This document shows, in pieces, positions 10,511 through 21,680 of a DNA stretch of 64,000 nt; the first letter of the stretch is position 1; each line of letters begins with the position of its first letter. Position numbers and translations under genes: made by a program. The stretch lies in contig JAJEKV010000863.1 of assembly GCA_021234155.1 (NCBI GenBank), forward strand, positions 1-64,000, read 5' to 3'. The notes under the pieces were generated by a model. That model was not told the origin of the DNA, made no database searches, and saw nothing but the letters and a program-made list of their open reading frames with translations. The stretch comes from Isoetes taiwanensis. Taxonomy: Eukaryota > Streptophyta > Lycopodiopsida > Isoetales > Isoetaceae.

Positions 10511-10534
10511 AAAAAAAAAAAAAAAAAAAAAAAA
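10511..10534 (+). repeat. 24-base A tract at the outer end of the RT element
   Basis: An uninterrupted A run on the plus strand, which is a T run on the coding strand of the element. It sits exactly where homology to copy 1 ends; the internal junction (4337-4343) has only seven A at the same place. Confidence 0.9.
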
Positions 10535-11189
10535 CTAGTCAAAAGCACGTTTGATTACTTTGCATAACAAATTGTAGGATGTGGTATGGGTAAGGACAAG
10601 AGCTCTCACAAGAATGCATGGAAGGACATGAGCTATCTCAATGTGGATTGTTATCTCAAACAGGCAAATTAAAACGAATTTAAAAGATTGAAATTTTAAT
10701 CGTAGTAATTTGAATTTCGGTGGCATGCTAAACCATATTTGATCGTAGTAATTTGAGAATATTCCCAACCATATCCAAAATGTACTAATTTATGTCTTGT
10801 AATTTATAACTCATTACTAGTTACACGGTCACAAATTAACTACCCAGTAATATTCTTCCAAAAATACATAGAATGCAACCAAACTACAATAGGTATGAAG
10901 GGAAAAGGTACAACCATGGCAGAATAAAATCAATTAACCAATAAAACTGATGATTGAACAACATATCAACAAATGGGCACGGACAATAGGAATGGCATAT
11001 GCTTGAACAACAAACAGTTAGGGCTAGAAAAGATTGAATGATGGGGCCTGTAGTAAGTAATAACAATATTTGTAATAAGTGCTAATACATCTTAAATTAT
11101 TCCTTGCTTTTGCATTGACTGAAATAGCTTCATTGCCATATTTGACATAAGCTGTCTAGTTTATAACTATAAATAAGCATGCTATTCTT
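10535..11189. other. Gene-free stretch
   Basis: AT-rich unique DNA. I see only short ORFs with no recognisable protein. Confidence 0.5.
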
Positions 11190-11510
11190 AGACTGCCAGT
11201 TTCCCAACCACTTCACAAGCATCACGTAATATGACACTGTTGTCATCTCACATCTCTTCATATACTTCGAAAACATCCATCACATTCTGGAGATATGCTG
11301 CAATAATGGCAGTCCGCAATACAACAGTTTGCTGAGAGGAACTCACAAATAAATTCCTGGCATCACACCTTGCTCCAGTATTTGCCATACATATCTACAA
11401 GCACAACACTAGTATCCGTATCCAGGTCCAGGTCAAGTTTGTTATGAACAAAATGAGACTAAGTTTTCTAAACTTCTACAAGAGCTAAAAATGATGGCAA
11501 ACATGACATT
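11190..11510 (-). pseudogene. PPR protein fragment
   Basis: Minus-strand frames around 11506-11215 spell a broken pentatricopeptide-repeat sequence. CRSLENL is followed, after a frame change, by TDTSVVLVDMYGK. After another change comes DARNLF, a TAIIAAYLQN segment and a VYEEM segment with a stop inside. These match the plant PPR pattern with LVDMYGKCG, A..LF, and W.AMI..Y.QNG...EAL.L..EM. At least two frameshifts and several stops mean it cannot be translated. It is probably a decayed duplicate or captured piece of an organellar RNA-processing PPR gene. Confidence 0.6.
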
Positions 11511-14500
11511 AGCAAGTACCACGAATTCCAAGCACATTATTTCAGATAAATTAAGTGCTTCCATGTTATGACCGTAATCTATATATGTTGCTATCATAGC
11601 ATTTCACAAGACCAAATCGTATTGTACCAACTTATCAAACATGCTCTGTGCTGGAATGTTCCAGGCTGTACAGGATATTGCCAAGGCCTTTATGAAAAGT
11701 TCGAACCAAAGCATGTCTACCCATGTCTAAAGGAAGGTACACACCTGAGCTGGAATATGCAAGCCATCTTTTATTCTTAACAATATAACATACTATTATG
11801 GCCAATATAACATACAATTTACAGCTCCTTCAGTCAAACTTGTTAGTCAAAAAATGCTCACGTTTACCATTATGCATTATGCATTATATGGGCCTCTACA
11901 CAGTCCAGTACGGGTATTTTTTCTTCACTCTTAGCATGGGCATGATCATGTAGATGGCTACTAGTTGTAATATCCTCTAAACAATCTTCCATGCCTTCCT
12001 TAAGTGTGAAGGTTAGCTTCTCGCTTTTGATGGAAGATGCAAACACCCTAGGAATGAGATTGCAAAAACCATAGATAAGATATATTTTAACTTAACAAAT
12101 TATAATGATAGAAATAGAAGCTTTGTTACTCTCTTACAACTGTTGCAACAAATAAGAATCATATTCCATTCTCCTTAAGACCAATTATAAGTAGCATATA
12201 AGTGCATCAAAGGTTGTTTACGTTGCCATTTTGCTCAAGCCAGACCATTTTTTACTAGAGAATAGGTTAAGGTGACTTGGCACCTAATATTCCACGCGCT
12301 CAATGGATCTGAAGAATATCCTATAGATGATTTGGCTTTTAATACTTGAACGGGAATCCATAATTTTAGTTTACTTTTGCATTACTGCAGTAAGCTGGAG
12401 AAGGAAGCAATCACCATCATAGCATATTCACATAATTTTAGCATCATTTAGCATATGTTTGAGAAGTATTTCGCTTGCACAAAGCGTCCATTGAGCATAA
12501 GAGTACGATTCAGAAACTTAGCAAATGTGCCCATTACGGTACTTCTTGAATCCAAGTACTGGCTCAAAGCAGAGATTCACAACCAACAAGTTACCTTTCT
12601 TAAGTTAAAAATGATAATGGTGTCCTGGAATAAAATATGGAACCAATGGTTTATGAAAATAAAATAAATGTTGAAGTGGCTGATAATGGGTCAATTGAAT
12701 ATCTCCCCGAAGACATTACTTGGATGGAAGTACCATAACAGTGCCGGCCAGAACACTCCACCTATTATCACCACAACTTCCAGGGTTTACACGTGACACA
12801 TTGCTTCCATGGAACTGATGGGGAACGATAACCATTGGAAACAACTAAATAAGATGAAAGACAACTGTGTCTTCCCCTGCACACGAATGGTTCTTCATCT
12901 TGCAGAGATATCTCTCTGAGTACATAGAGTAAAATCTGCATGGAAGGGAAGCTGTCCAATGAAGCATTAAAGTTTTCCTAGGACGGAATTAGGATTCTCT
13001 ACTAATGTACAAGACCCGTGCCACAGTTGAACATAACAAGTTAAATCTCCACAGACATGATGGAAAGATGTGCTAACAATACCAGATGATATGCTAGATT
13101 TGTAGAGCCAATAAAAAGGAACCTTGTCCTTGCATCCTGCAGAAGACCAGGGTCAATAATAGATTTCATTATTTCCATATGCATTCCTCACAAACCTACA
13201 GAACTATCTGAAATAACCTTCCTTGAATGAGTGTTACTTGTAAGCAAGATGATATGATTAATGTTAGCTGGTTGCACCTGTGCTACAGTATATGAAGTGG
13301 AGATATGTAACAAGAAATTAAAAGTGAGTGGTTACAAAGATGAATCTTCTATAGCTAGCAGATGCAACAGCAGTGGTAAGAACATACGCCACTTCATTAT
13401 TCATTTCTTCATTGAAATTAGATTGCAGGCACCATATATTTTCAAGAAAATCCATCCATGTACTTAACACTCCAGTTTCTGTCGTCCTTGCTATCTTTGA
13501 ATGTGACAGTAGTTCTTCCTACAAGCAAAAAAAAATTATTCTCCAATAAAGCTACCTATCATTTACAACTCGGAACACAAATTAAAACTAGCAATGCTAC
13601 CTCACTCACAGATTATGACAATAACACAAGATAAAAGGCACCATACCATATCAAACACACTCATGCCACCCCTGTATAATTATCTTCAGCTTCATGTCTG
13701 GATCAGAAACCCAGTAGTGCTAACAGGTTGTCTTTATCACGACTTCAGCAAGATTGCTGCATAGCTTCAACATCAGGTTTGCTCCTTTAAATTTAACATC
13801 AAGTGCTGAAATTAACATCTTTTAACTTAGGTTTTGCATCCCATCATCTAGACTGTTTATAAAGACAACAACCTTCGAATTACTGAGTTTGGAATAACTA
13901 CCTTTAAATACTCACTTTATACTTGCTTGATAATTTGCAGCATGACTGTAAGCCAACAACCAGATATGGCTCCTCCACCAAGCTATTTTTGGCCTCTATC
14001 TCTGCAATTCCAAATCATACATCAGCACTAGCTAGGGTGCAACTGCAATTATAAGTACGTTTTATAATAACGTATTTGACCTTGTAGTCATTTTCTAAGA
14101 CATTCACTTCTAAAGCTCAATGCATGCCTCTACACAAGCTATATATTCTAAGGTATCTTGGATGGACAAATTGGAAATAGCAAAAGAGCCATAGCCCATT
14201 AGCAACCACTATCGACCTTTTCTTATCACCCACCACCGAACAACATCCCTTCTGCCACGCTAGGCACAATTTAGTAAGCCAGCAATTCTAAAACATACCA
14301 TATGGAATCTTCCCGGCCATAGCTTCCCCTGTTGTCAAGGAAATATAAAGACATCAATCTAGAGTACTCTCAACTGAGCATCCCTTATCTTACAAAGCCA
14401 GAAAGATCCATCTGTGTAAGCAAAGCCATGTCATGTATACAATGCCGCAACGGGGTGCCAAGAACGCTGGAACATCTACACATGCAAAGGAAAAACCTTC

Positions 14501-15477
14501 AAAATACAAAACAGAAGCATTGGCAGCACTACATTCACATACCAAGACTCTTAGGAGGAAACGTGACATGCGAAAAATGCAACCACCTTCATAGTTGGAC
14601 ATGAAGAGTAGGACACTAATGCTTCGTGTATGAATGCAAGAGTTCGGGCGTGCTTTGTATGATTGAATGCAACCAGCGGTGCCCCGTTCAAGCATTCCTC
14701 TAAGGGGAAACCCTAGCCATGGCCGACCGTAACCGACAACCCAACCCACGTGGAATTTTCTTAATTTCCACAGCCCTAGATGAAATCCAACGGTTATAGG
14801 TGCATCCACGTGCACAAAAGTCCTAGTTGGCAGCAAGGTGGACACCCTAAAATTGCTTCAAAGTGTCAATTTGTGTTTGTGCAAACGTGCGAAAAAAAGA
14901 AAAAAAAAAAGAAAAAAAAAGAAACTTTGTTGTTTGAGTAGTGTTGTCTATTTCATTGCATTGTCTAGGAGTCCGCAGTTTGATTTTATAAATGCAGGTG
15001 TACTCACAATTGTTCGTGTTTATATGTTTAGGTTCCTGCAGTGTAACAACAGAAAACCTTCTAGGATGATCTGGTTCCTCATTGTGTTCCTAGATTTTAT
15101 TTGTTTCCTTCCAGACATTATTGCAGAAAGGGAATGGTGAGCGCTATTTAGAAACATGCCTCTTATCAATTCAAATACAATTTTTTTGACACGATTATAA
15201 TAAAAAGGGTAAAGGGCCACTTTAAGCATATATATAGAAAGTTTTCGATCGGCTTAAAAATTGAATATGTGTACAATAATATTTACTAAAATTTTAGAGC
15301 AGGTTGTAGATGGCCCTTATTGCTATCTATAAGACATCCATCTAAGCAGTATTATGGTTTGCAGTCAATCCTATGTTTGCCTTAAAATTAACCATGCCCT
15401 TTGTCAGATACAACATTTATAAAGGCTCAATATAAAATAAAGAAGATTTAAAAATATGCAAACACACCCTCGAGGCA
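11511..15477. other. Gene-free stretch of about 4 kb
   Basis: I find no protein I can recognise on either strand. ORFs here are short and lack known motifs (for example 14332-14604 and 14390-14845). A purine-rich run of A and G lies at about 14893-14921. The stretch could contain further decayed genes that need a protein search to detect. Confidence 0.4.
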
Positions 15478-15506
15478 CTGGAGGGCAACCCTTCGTGCGC
15501 AGCACC
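15478..15506 (+). repeat. Direct repeat, left copy (partner at 20819)
   Basis: The motif CTGGAGGGCAACCC followed by CGTGCGCA occurs here and again at about 20819-20847 in the same orientation, with few differences. The sequence around each copy is otherwise different, and the pair brackets the coproporphyrinogen oxidase, NPH3, aldo-keto reductase and PPR fragments. Confidence 0.6.
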
Positions 15507-15639
15507 TTGTTTTTGGGTTGCCCCTAAGGGGGCAAACCCTCGTCCATGTGGGTTTGTGGCATATTTCAGGTATATGCCAGTATATGCCCAGAATTTGTCA
15601 ATAACTGCTCCAAACCCATTATTGGCAGTAAACTGGCGG

Positions 15640-15920
15640 TCATTTCTGTTGTTGGGCAGCCACTTGGAAACCGGTTAACTGGTGTTCTGGCGATGATGGC
15701 TCAGGCTGGAGGTGGAGGTGGCATAAACAGAGTTCTGCAATATGGAAATATTTGGGAGAAGGCTGGGGTGAATGTTTCTGTAATTTATGGGTCAATGCCC
15801 CCTGAGGCTTACCGAGCAGTTACAGGAAACGCCCCTGGTTCCTCGAATAGGAGCTTTAGATTGCATTAATATCTTAGCTGCATGTGGGAACAACGTCATC
15901 CTCTACATCCCTCACCCATA
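15640..15920 (+). pseudogene. Coproporphyrinogen III oxidase fragment (HEMF type)
   Basis: The frame at 15546-15869 contains [20 protein letters not shown], then [18 protein letters not shown], which is the signature exon of oxygen-dependent coproporphyrinogen III oxidase. That plastid enzyme oxidatively decarboxylates coproporphyrinogen III to protoporphyrinogen IX in heme and chlorophyll synthesis. The residues upstream of MAQAGGGGG do not match the enzyme. Downstream, about 15880-15920 looks like a degraded remnant of the following segment (an AAGT.SS..HP-like reading that needs frame changes). The remaining several hundred codons are missing, so this is a captured or decayed gene piece, not a working gene. 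Confidence 0.75.
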
Positions 15921-18237
15921 ATAATCATTCCATTTGAACAGCAGTTATAAGATGGACCACATGAGCTCTGCGGACTATTGATTCTGGAACCTCGAGCAGG
16001 CCAAGGCCTTGCCCTCTTCCACCAGCTTCTTCATTTCACCAACCTATAATTATTACAAAAATTCAGATCCTTGAAGCCCAATTATTAATTTGACCAGTCA
16101 AAGTAATCGATCCTTACTGTAAGTTCAATCGAAACATGTGCATCCACCCTCTGCTGGCAAAGGCAATAAAGGTCACAATCTATATCCAGTCGCTTAAGAC
16201 TGGCTTTAGAAACTACTCTGACACACATACGATATGCTCTAGTGATAGTAGTTCTATCCGATTTTATATGACCTGCATTTAATATTTATCTTTGAGAATA
16301 TATAGCATACATTTATTCATGTTATCACATTATTGCCTATAGCAATATATAGATTAGAAAGCTTGATGCTATATTTTCCAAGGTACCAACATAGTAGATT
16401 AGAAAGCTTGATGCTATATTTTCCAAGGTACTAACATAGACCTGAACTTTGAAAGCAAATCTGGTGCACCATGCACAATATGCAAATCACCCAAACTGCG
16501 CTATGTGAAAGAAGAGCTATACGCTTAAGCATGACCTATTTTTCCTGCATAAAGATCCATTATTTGTGTAACAAAGATTTTGATTTTACAAACATCTTAC
16601 ATGAATATACCACTTTTCATGACAGGCATTTGCTGGGCTTGCTTGCGCTACAGATCAGCTTAGAGCACAATGTGCTAGACTTCACTGACAACTAATTGTA
16701 CAACCTTTCATATAAACAAAATGCAGGGCTATTGGCCAGGCGTATTGATATATATTTCATATTGCACTTACATTTTCCACATTTGCTTTCCCCTAGGCTG
16801 CAATTAGTGAGAACTGCTTCAAAAAGTGCATCGATTCTTTCAATTTGTCAAAGAGTCATCGTAAGAAATATGCTTGAAAGAAAGATTTTCCTAATGAACC
16901 TACCTGTGAGACAAAGTACATGAAATTTGAGGTAAATTCACCTAATGCATGCTGCACAACTCTTGCATAGTTTGCCTTTCCTATGGCAATCAAGTCTATT
17001 TGATGCTCAATAAATGCCCTGGTGTCTGGTAAACACAGATGTACATCTATACATTGATACCCCTATGCAGTTCAGTTGCTGCATCTTTACTTGTGTTATA
17101 AATCAACGTCTTTTATAACTAATTTTCAAACATTTTGTTGCATTTTAAGAGTAGAGTCATTTACCTGCATAAGTCCTACTCAAGAGTTTAATAGATTCTT
17201 CTAATTGTGGAACATTTTCTTCTGCAACTGTTAGCATGGTATGGCTACAGTAAACTCCGGATATGAGATGATCTTCCGAGTACAGGAAAAATTCTCCCCA
17301 GCAAATTCAAATGATATCTTGGTTCTGAATAACAAACAAAACTTAATGCTAACATCTACTTCAAGGATTGTGACATGAAAATGCATGCACAATTTGGAAC
17401 ATACAATATGAAATGAGAATGAAAAAGCAAAGCACGCCGGAGACTAACGGACAAACATAGAGCCGAATCTATAATCTAAAAATAAAGATGGCCCAACTAG
17501 CACCTGGCTTCCACGTTGGTTTAAAACCACACATCTTCCTTTTAGATGCAAGATTAAGAGTGCATGTAGTTCCTTTTTTCTGGCCAGATTGTCATGTTAT
17601 AAGCTGCATTATATGATATTTTGACAAGGATCAACATTACCACAATATATTGATGTAAAACGAGGCATTAAAATAATCACCTTCTCATGGTGCCCTTTCC
17701 TCCAGTACAAACGGCATTTGCATTCTCATCAGCTTATCTCTATCCATCTGCTTCACAATATGGTTTCATATTAATCTAGGACAGCTGAAAAGGATTATGT
17801 AAGTAAACACGGTAGATTCTAGAAAGCAAAGTTATTGATGGCATACTCAGTTCTTGTAACATAACACATAACAAAAGGAACAGAATGTAAAAGCTCATAC
17901 AAAGTCTTACTTGGCATCCATAGTCTGCACATCAAACTCTTCTACAATGCTCCTATACCATGTCCTTTGCAGTAGAAAAGTGCTGCTGCAAATCTTAAAA
18001 TATGTCTTGCAAGTCCACTGCTTTCAATAGATATTATAAGGCGGAATGAGCATCGCCAAACCCTGCAAACAACAAACTAAATCAAGTTAACCTTATGACC
18101 AATAAACATTCATTAACTTGGTAAGGACATTAATTGTCAATGTCACTAAAAAAAAAGGCAAATGTACTTTGTGAATATCTTCTTCCCTTCGAAACTGAGC
18201 AAGCTTGACACAATGTAAGATCCCTTTCATGGATTGC
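15921..18237. other. Gene-free stretch with a 45-bp tandem repeat
   Basis: Only short unrecognised ORFs are present (for example 16471-16695 and 16696-16923). The one clear structure is a two-copy 45-bp direct repeat at 16350-16438. Confidence 0.45.
16350..16438 (+). repeat. 45-bp tandem direct repeat, two copies
   Basis: TAGATTAGAAAGCTTGATGC and what follows is repeated back to back at 16350 and 16395 with one or two mismatches. Confidence 0.85.
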
Positions 18238-18427
18238 ATGATGCATAACTGCTTGGGCTTCCTGGAGGTCCAGAAGCCTTTGAATTGGCTGCAAAATTTT
18301 GCTATGACATGCCAATAGATTTGACAGCAGGAATGTAGCTGCACTAAGGTGCGTTGCGGAATTTCTAGAAATGGTAGAAGAGCTAGAAGAGGGAAATCTA
18401 ATCTCCAAAACAGAGGCATTTCTGAGC
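18238..18427 (+). pseudogene. Duplicated NPH3-domain segment, frameshifted
   Basis: This is a 190-bp copy of the sequence that starts at 18428. It reads GLPGGPEAFELAAKFCYD and then loses the frame through a missing G in the ACAGCAGGAATG stretch, reaching TAG. It ends at TTTCTGAGC, and the second copy starts at once with ATGATGCATAACTGC. It is a simple tandem duplication inside an NPH3 gene piece. Confidence 0.8.
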
Positions 18428-18843
18428 ATGATGCATAACTGCTTGGACTTCCTGGAGGTCCAGAAGCCTTTGAATTGGCTGCAAACTTTTGCTATGGCAT
18501 GCCAATAGATTTGACGGCAGGGAATGTAGCTGCAGTAAAGTGCGCTGCGGAATTTCTAGAAATGGTAGAAGAGCTAGACGAGGAAAATCTATTCTCTAAA
18601 ACAGAGGCATTTCTGAGCTTTGTTGTATTAGCATCCTGGAAAGATTCAATCACGGTTTTGATCAGCTGCGAAGATCTTATGCCGTGGACTGAAAATCTTC
18701 AAATTGTAAGGAGATGCAGCGAATCTATTGCTTGGAAAGCATGCACAGATCCAAACGGCGTTGGTCTGAATTGGCAGTCTTCTAAAAGTGCAGAGAAAAC
18801 GGGCAAGGGTTGGTCGGTCGAATTCTCTCAGGCTATGAATTAA
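18428..18843 (+). pseudogene. NPH3/BTB family protein fragment
   Basis: From about 18447 the frame reads GLPGGPEAFELAANFCYGMP, then NVAAVKCAAEFLEM, LFSKTEAFLSFVVLASWKDS and IVRRCSESIAWKACTDP. This is the N-terminal part of the plant NPH3 domain, as in phototropin-signalling NPH3, RPT2 and NPY proteins that bind CUL3 ubiquitin ligase. A stop lies just upstream in frame, there is no BTB domain, and the frame ends at 18843 long before the usual NPH3 C-terminal half. The expected start and the rest of the protein are absent. It is therefore a fragment, probably an exon left after capture or decay. Confidence 0.8.
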
Positions 18844-18937
18844 TAATACGTACCAAGCTAATTCCTACTGCAAAAAATGGAACTGGACCAGATTCAACTC
18901 AGTGTACAATTTTTGGATATAATTTCAATGCATGAAC

Positions 18938-18990
18938 ACTGCAGGGAGCTTGGAATTGGGGTTATTCCATATGGCCCTCTTGGTATTTTT
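18938..18990 (+). pseudogene. Possible aldo-keto reductase fragment
   Basis: A short frame reads HCRELGIGVIPYGPLG, which matches the conserved CRELGIGIV.Y.PLG strand of plant aldo/keto reductases of the auxin-induced PCNT115 or perakine reductase type. No other part of the enzyme is visible nearby. The match is only about 17 residues long, so chance or a different Rossmann or TIM-barrel protein cannot be excluded. Confidence 0.4.
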
Positions 18991-19988
18991 CCTTTTAGAT
19001 TGTTATACCTAGATGTTATCCAGTAAACATGTCAAGGAATAAGATATTGTATGAACGTGTGAGTCGTCAAGAGAGGTCAAATGTAGCACTGGACAGCTAG
19101 CCTTGGTTTGGTTGCATCATAAGGGTGATGATGTGGTGGCCATTTCCCGCACCACAAAAACGTGCCGGAACATGCGTGTGCATTAATAGTTTCTGCTATG
19201 GGTGTTATAGGATTTATGAGTTGCATCGCGCGAGGTATTCAATAATGCCTAGATGTTGTCCAGCACTGCCAAAAGATTTTCTACCTGGGGAATGGGTGCC
19301 TTTTGGCATGAGGATTGCCAAACTTTTTGGTGTGGATAATAAATTTCTAACATGTAAGCTGTAAGCTAGAAGGCAGTTATTCACACTGCTCAGAAGTTAG
19401 TGGTGATTGTACTGTGAAGGGATGTGACGATTGTAGCCCAGTGAATAGCTCTGTTTCTCAAGATTATGAGGCAGCCAAATGAGGATTTTGCAAGTTCTTA
19501 CCAGTTGCTCATGCAGTTGGTCTTTAAGTAGACATGAAGGTTTGTCTGGCACAATAGCAATTCTGAAGCCCGGGCCATTAACGGTCAAGTTTGTTTTGCC
19601 AATCAATGGTTTCATTCAATCATGGCAAGGCACATTGCCTATAAATACAAAATCACTCTGTATGAGGAAATGCAGTGGGCTGTCTAAGGGTACTTATCAG
19701 TTCTCATGTCACAGTTCTCATGTCACAGATTGGGAATCTAAATATGAGCCTTTGTTTCTACCTAGAAGTTACTCTAAAATTATTTTTTGTAAATTAGATG
19801 TGTGATTTACTTGCAAGATATCCAGATCAAGATAACATAGCATTGTTTGAGCTTTTTGAAAAAGCAACTCAGAAGTTACTATAAAATTGTTTCTTTGTAA
19901 ATTAAATGTGATTTATTTGTAAGATATCCAGACCAAGGTAACATAGCATTGTTTGAGAGTGGAACCTTTGAACAAGCGTACGCGTTGT
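18991..19988. other. Gene-free stretch with a 107-bp-spaced duplication
   Basis: No protein is recognised. The segment at 19764-19855 is repeated at 19871-19955 with scattered differences (both contain AGATATCCAGA and TAACATAGCATTGTTTGAG). Confidence 0.5.
19764..19955 (+). repeat. Diverged tandem duplication, about 90 bp, period 107
   Basis: Both copies run from AGAAGTTACT to AACATAGCATTGTTTGAG and differ by small indels and substitutions. Confidence 0.8.
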
Positions 19989-20222
19989 TTACAAAAGAAA
20001 GTACGATTTGGAAGCATTTAAGGAACATTTTCCTTTCTTTATCACTGCATTCCATGAAATTATGACTTGTCTAAATATCCTGTTAAATACACAGTTTGTA
20101 TCCTCAAACCTTGCATATCTACAGCAGTACATACACATGCTGAGAAGCGTATTTACAACAAGACTCCATGATACAAGTTCTGCATTGACAACATGACCGT
20201 CAATATGCTTACCATGTGCCAT
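19989..20222 (-). pseudogene. PPR protein fragment
   Basis: The minus-strand frame from 20222 reads HGKHIDGHVVNAELVSWSLV, NTLLSM, a Cys-rich CRYARFEDTNCVF and then ISWNAVI. These follow the plant PPR pattern G..IH..VV..G...D..V.N.LL.MY.RCG..EDA..VF..., then SWNAMI. Two short insertions disturb the repeat spacing, and the frame stops soon after. It covers about two PPR units of a protein that normally has ten or more. It is on the strand opposite to the neighbouring gene pieces and is too short to function. Confidence 0.7.
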
Positions 20223-20818
20223 ATTTCATGAAAAGTAATGGCTAAAATTTATATCTAAAAGTGGTAATGCTGAAACAAATATAGCTCTTGCGGGTGGTTC
20301 ATATACATCAATCATATATCAAAATGGCATATAATCTCACACCCCTACTTATGCGGAGTAACGTTGGGCACACGTTTACGAGTCATATTTTATACCTGGA
20401 TTTCACAACACAATGGTGATACTAATAGACAGAATATGATTGAAATAAGATCAGAATAACAATATAACTTCTCTCAATGTCTTTCAAGTGGAACATCGCT
20501 CGAAAGATTGTTTATTGTATGTTGTGACTCATTCAACGGTGTTATAGATGAACACCTATAGCTTAAAATATTGTGAGTACTGGGAAGTGCTGTGATTGTG
20601 TGTACAAGACATAAAACACGTACAGACATTTCTACAACATTAAACTACTCAGTTGCATACACAATTCAATCGAGGGGCACTTGTAGATGGGCTTGTACAT
20701 GAATGTAGGGGACCTACAACCTGATTGTAAGAACATGGTAGAAGTCTAGTTTAATTTAAATATAGATTGTGAAAACATGAGTTCACCGTTTGATTTAGCC
20801 ACTTCACCCCGAAGAAAC

Positions 20819-20847
20819 TGGAGGGCAACCCTCCGTGCGCAACATCT
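20819..20847 (+). repeat. Direct repeat, right copy (partner at 15478)
   Basis: Same CTGGAGGGCAACCC and CGTGCGCA motif as at 15478, with small differences. Confidence 0.6.
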
Positions 20848-21580
20848 TATTTCTTTTAATGTGTCTTTAACATGACACTCGCAAAAAAACTCGTTAAGTC
20901 CACGAAAACCCTGTGTATTTTTTTTTGTTCAAACATGACCGTGGTTGATAAATAAGACGATCGGCTTTATCGCATACTGAACAGGCAATGCCAACTTATG
21001 TTATGAAGTTCCAAAGTGGTGGGGGTACTGGTACCACCAAGGCTAAGGAAGAAGCCATATAGGCTACCACAGTAGCCATTTAAGGCTACAACACATAATT
21101 GTTAGGCAAGAACTTATTTTTTTCTTGAGTAATCAAGGCTAATTCAAATAACCCATTAAGAGCCCAAACTACAAGTAAGCTTGTTAAAAAAAATCTATAA
21201 CAATGGGTTAACAAGAGTGTTTTACTTTTGAATAGAAAAATTGTAAACTTATAAAAACTCTTAAACAGAATTCATTTTCTACTGCATTTTCTATAGTCTA
21301 AAGAGCGACTATGGGGCCGCCTCCATAAGAACACAATACTATTATACCCTTCAGTACACCTCCGAGACATTACTTAAGATGGCCATAACTTCAAGTGGTT
21401 TGGCTTTAATGGCTCACAAAAAATTAATTGAACAATAAAGAAACTACCAGACAACAAATTGCTGCCTTAAATTGACAAAGCAATATAGCAAACTTGCTCC
21501 TGAATCAAATCTGGTACAATGACAGTAAACTATTTGCATATAAAATCAAGATATATGAAATCCGATATCCTCTAATATCA

Positions 21581-21680
21581 GTTCTACTGTTCTTTGTTAG
21601 AAAGTATTGATTGAAATTGTTTCAGATTTCAGTTCTATTGTTCTTTGCTAGAAACTATTGACTGAAATTGTTTGCGTACT
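21581..21680 (+). repeat. 51-bp tandem duplication
   Basis: GTTCTACTGTTCTTTGTTAG at 21581 is repeated as GTTCTATTGTTCTTTGCTAG at 21632; each copy is followed by a diverged TATTGA.TGAAATTGTTT. Confidence 0.8.

Larger units (their letters stand above)
4344..10534 (-). mobile_element. RT element, copy 2 (near-complete, Penelope-like candidate)
   Basis: This is a unit of about 6.17 kb whose genes are all on the minus strand: exon 1 (10050-9754), intron, large ORF (8153-6609), short AT-rich gap, RT exon (6421-4464), and a short 3' flank to about 4344. The next copy follows head to tail. The unit's 5' end is a 24-base A run on the plus strand (10511-10534), after which the sequence is unique. Known Penelope-like elements (PLEs) often keep introns and sit in tandem. 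The RT here has a YIDD motif and a GIPMG-type motif B that suit that wider group. I find no LTRs, no GIY-YIG, APE or restriction-like endonuclease, no integrase and no RNase H. Assignment to a named family needs a phylogeny. Confidence 0.75.
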
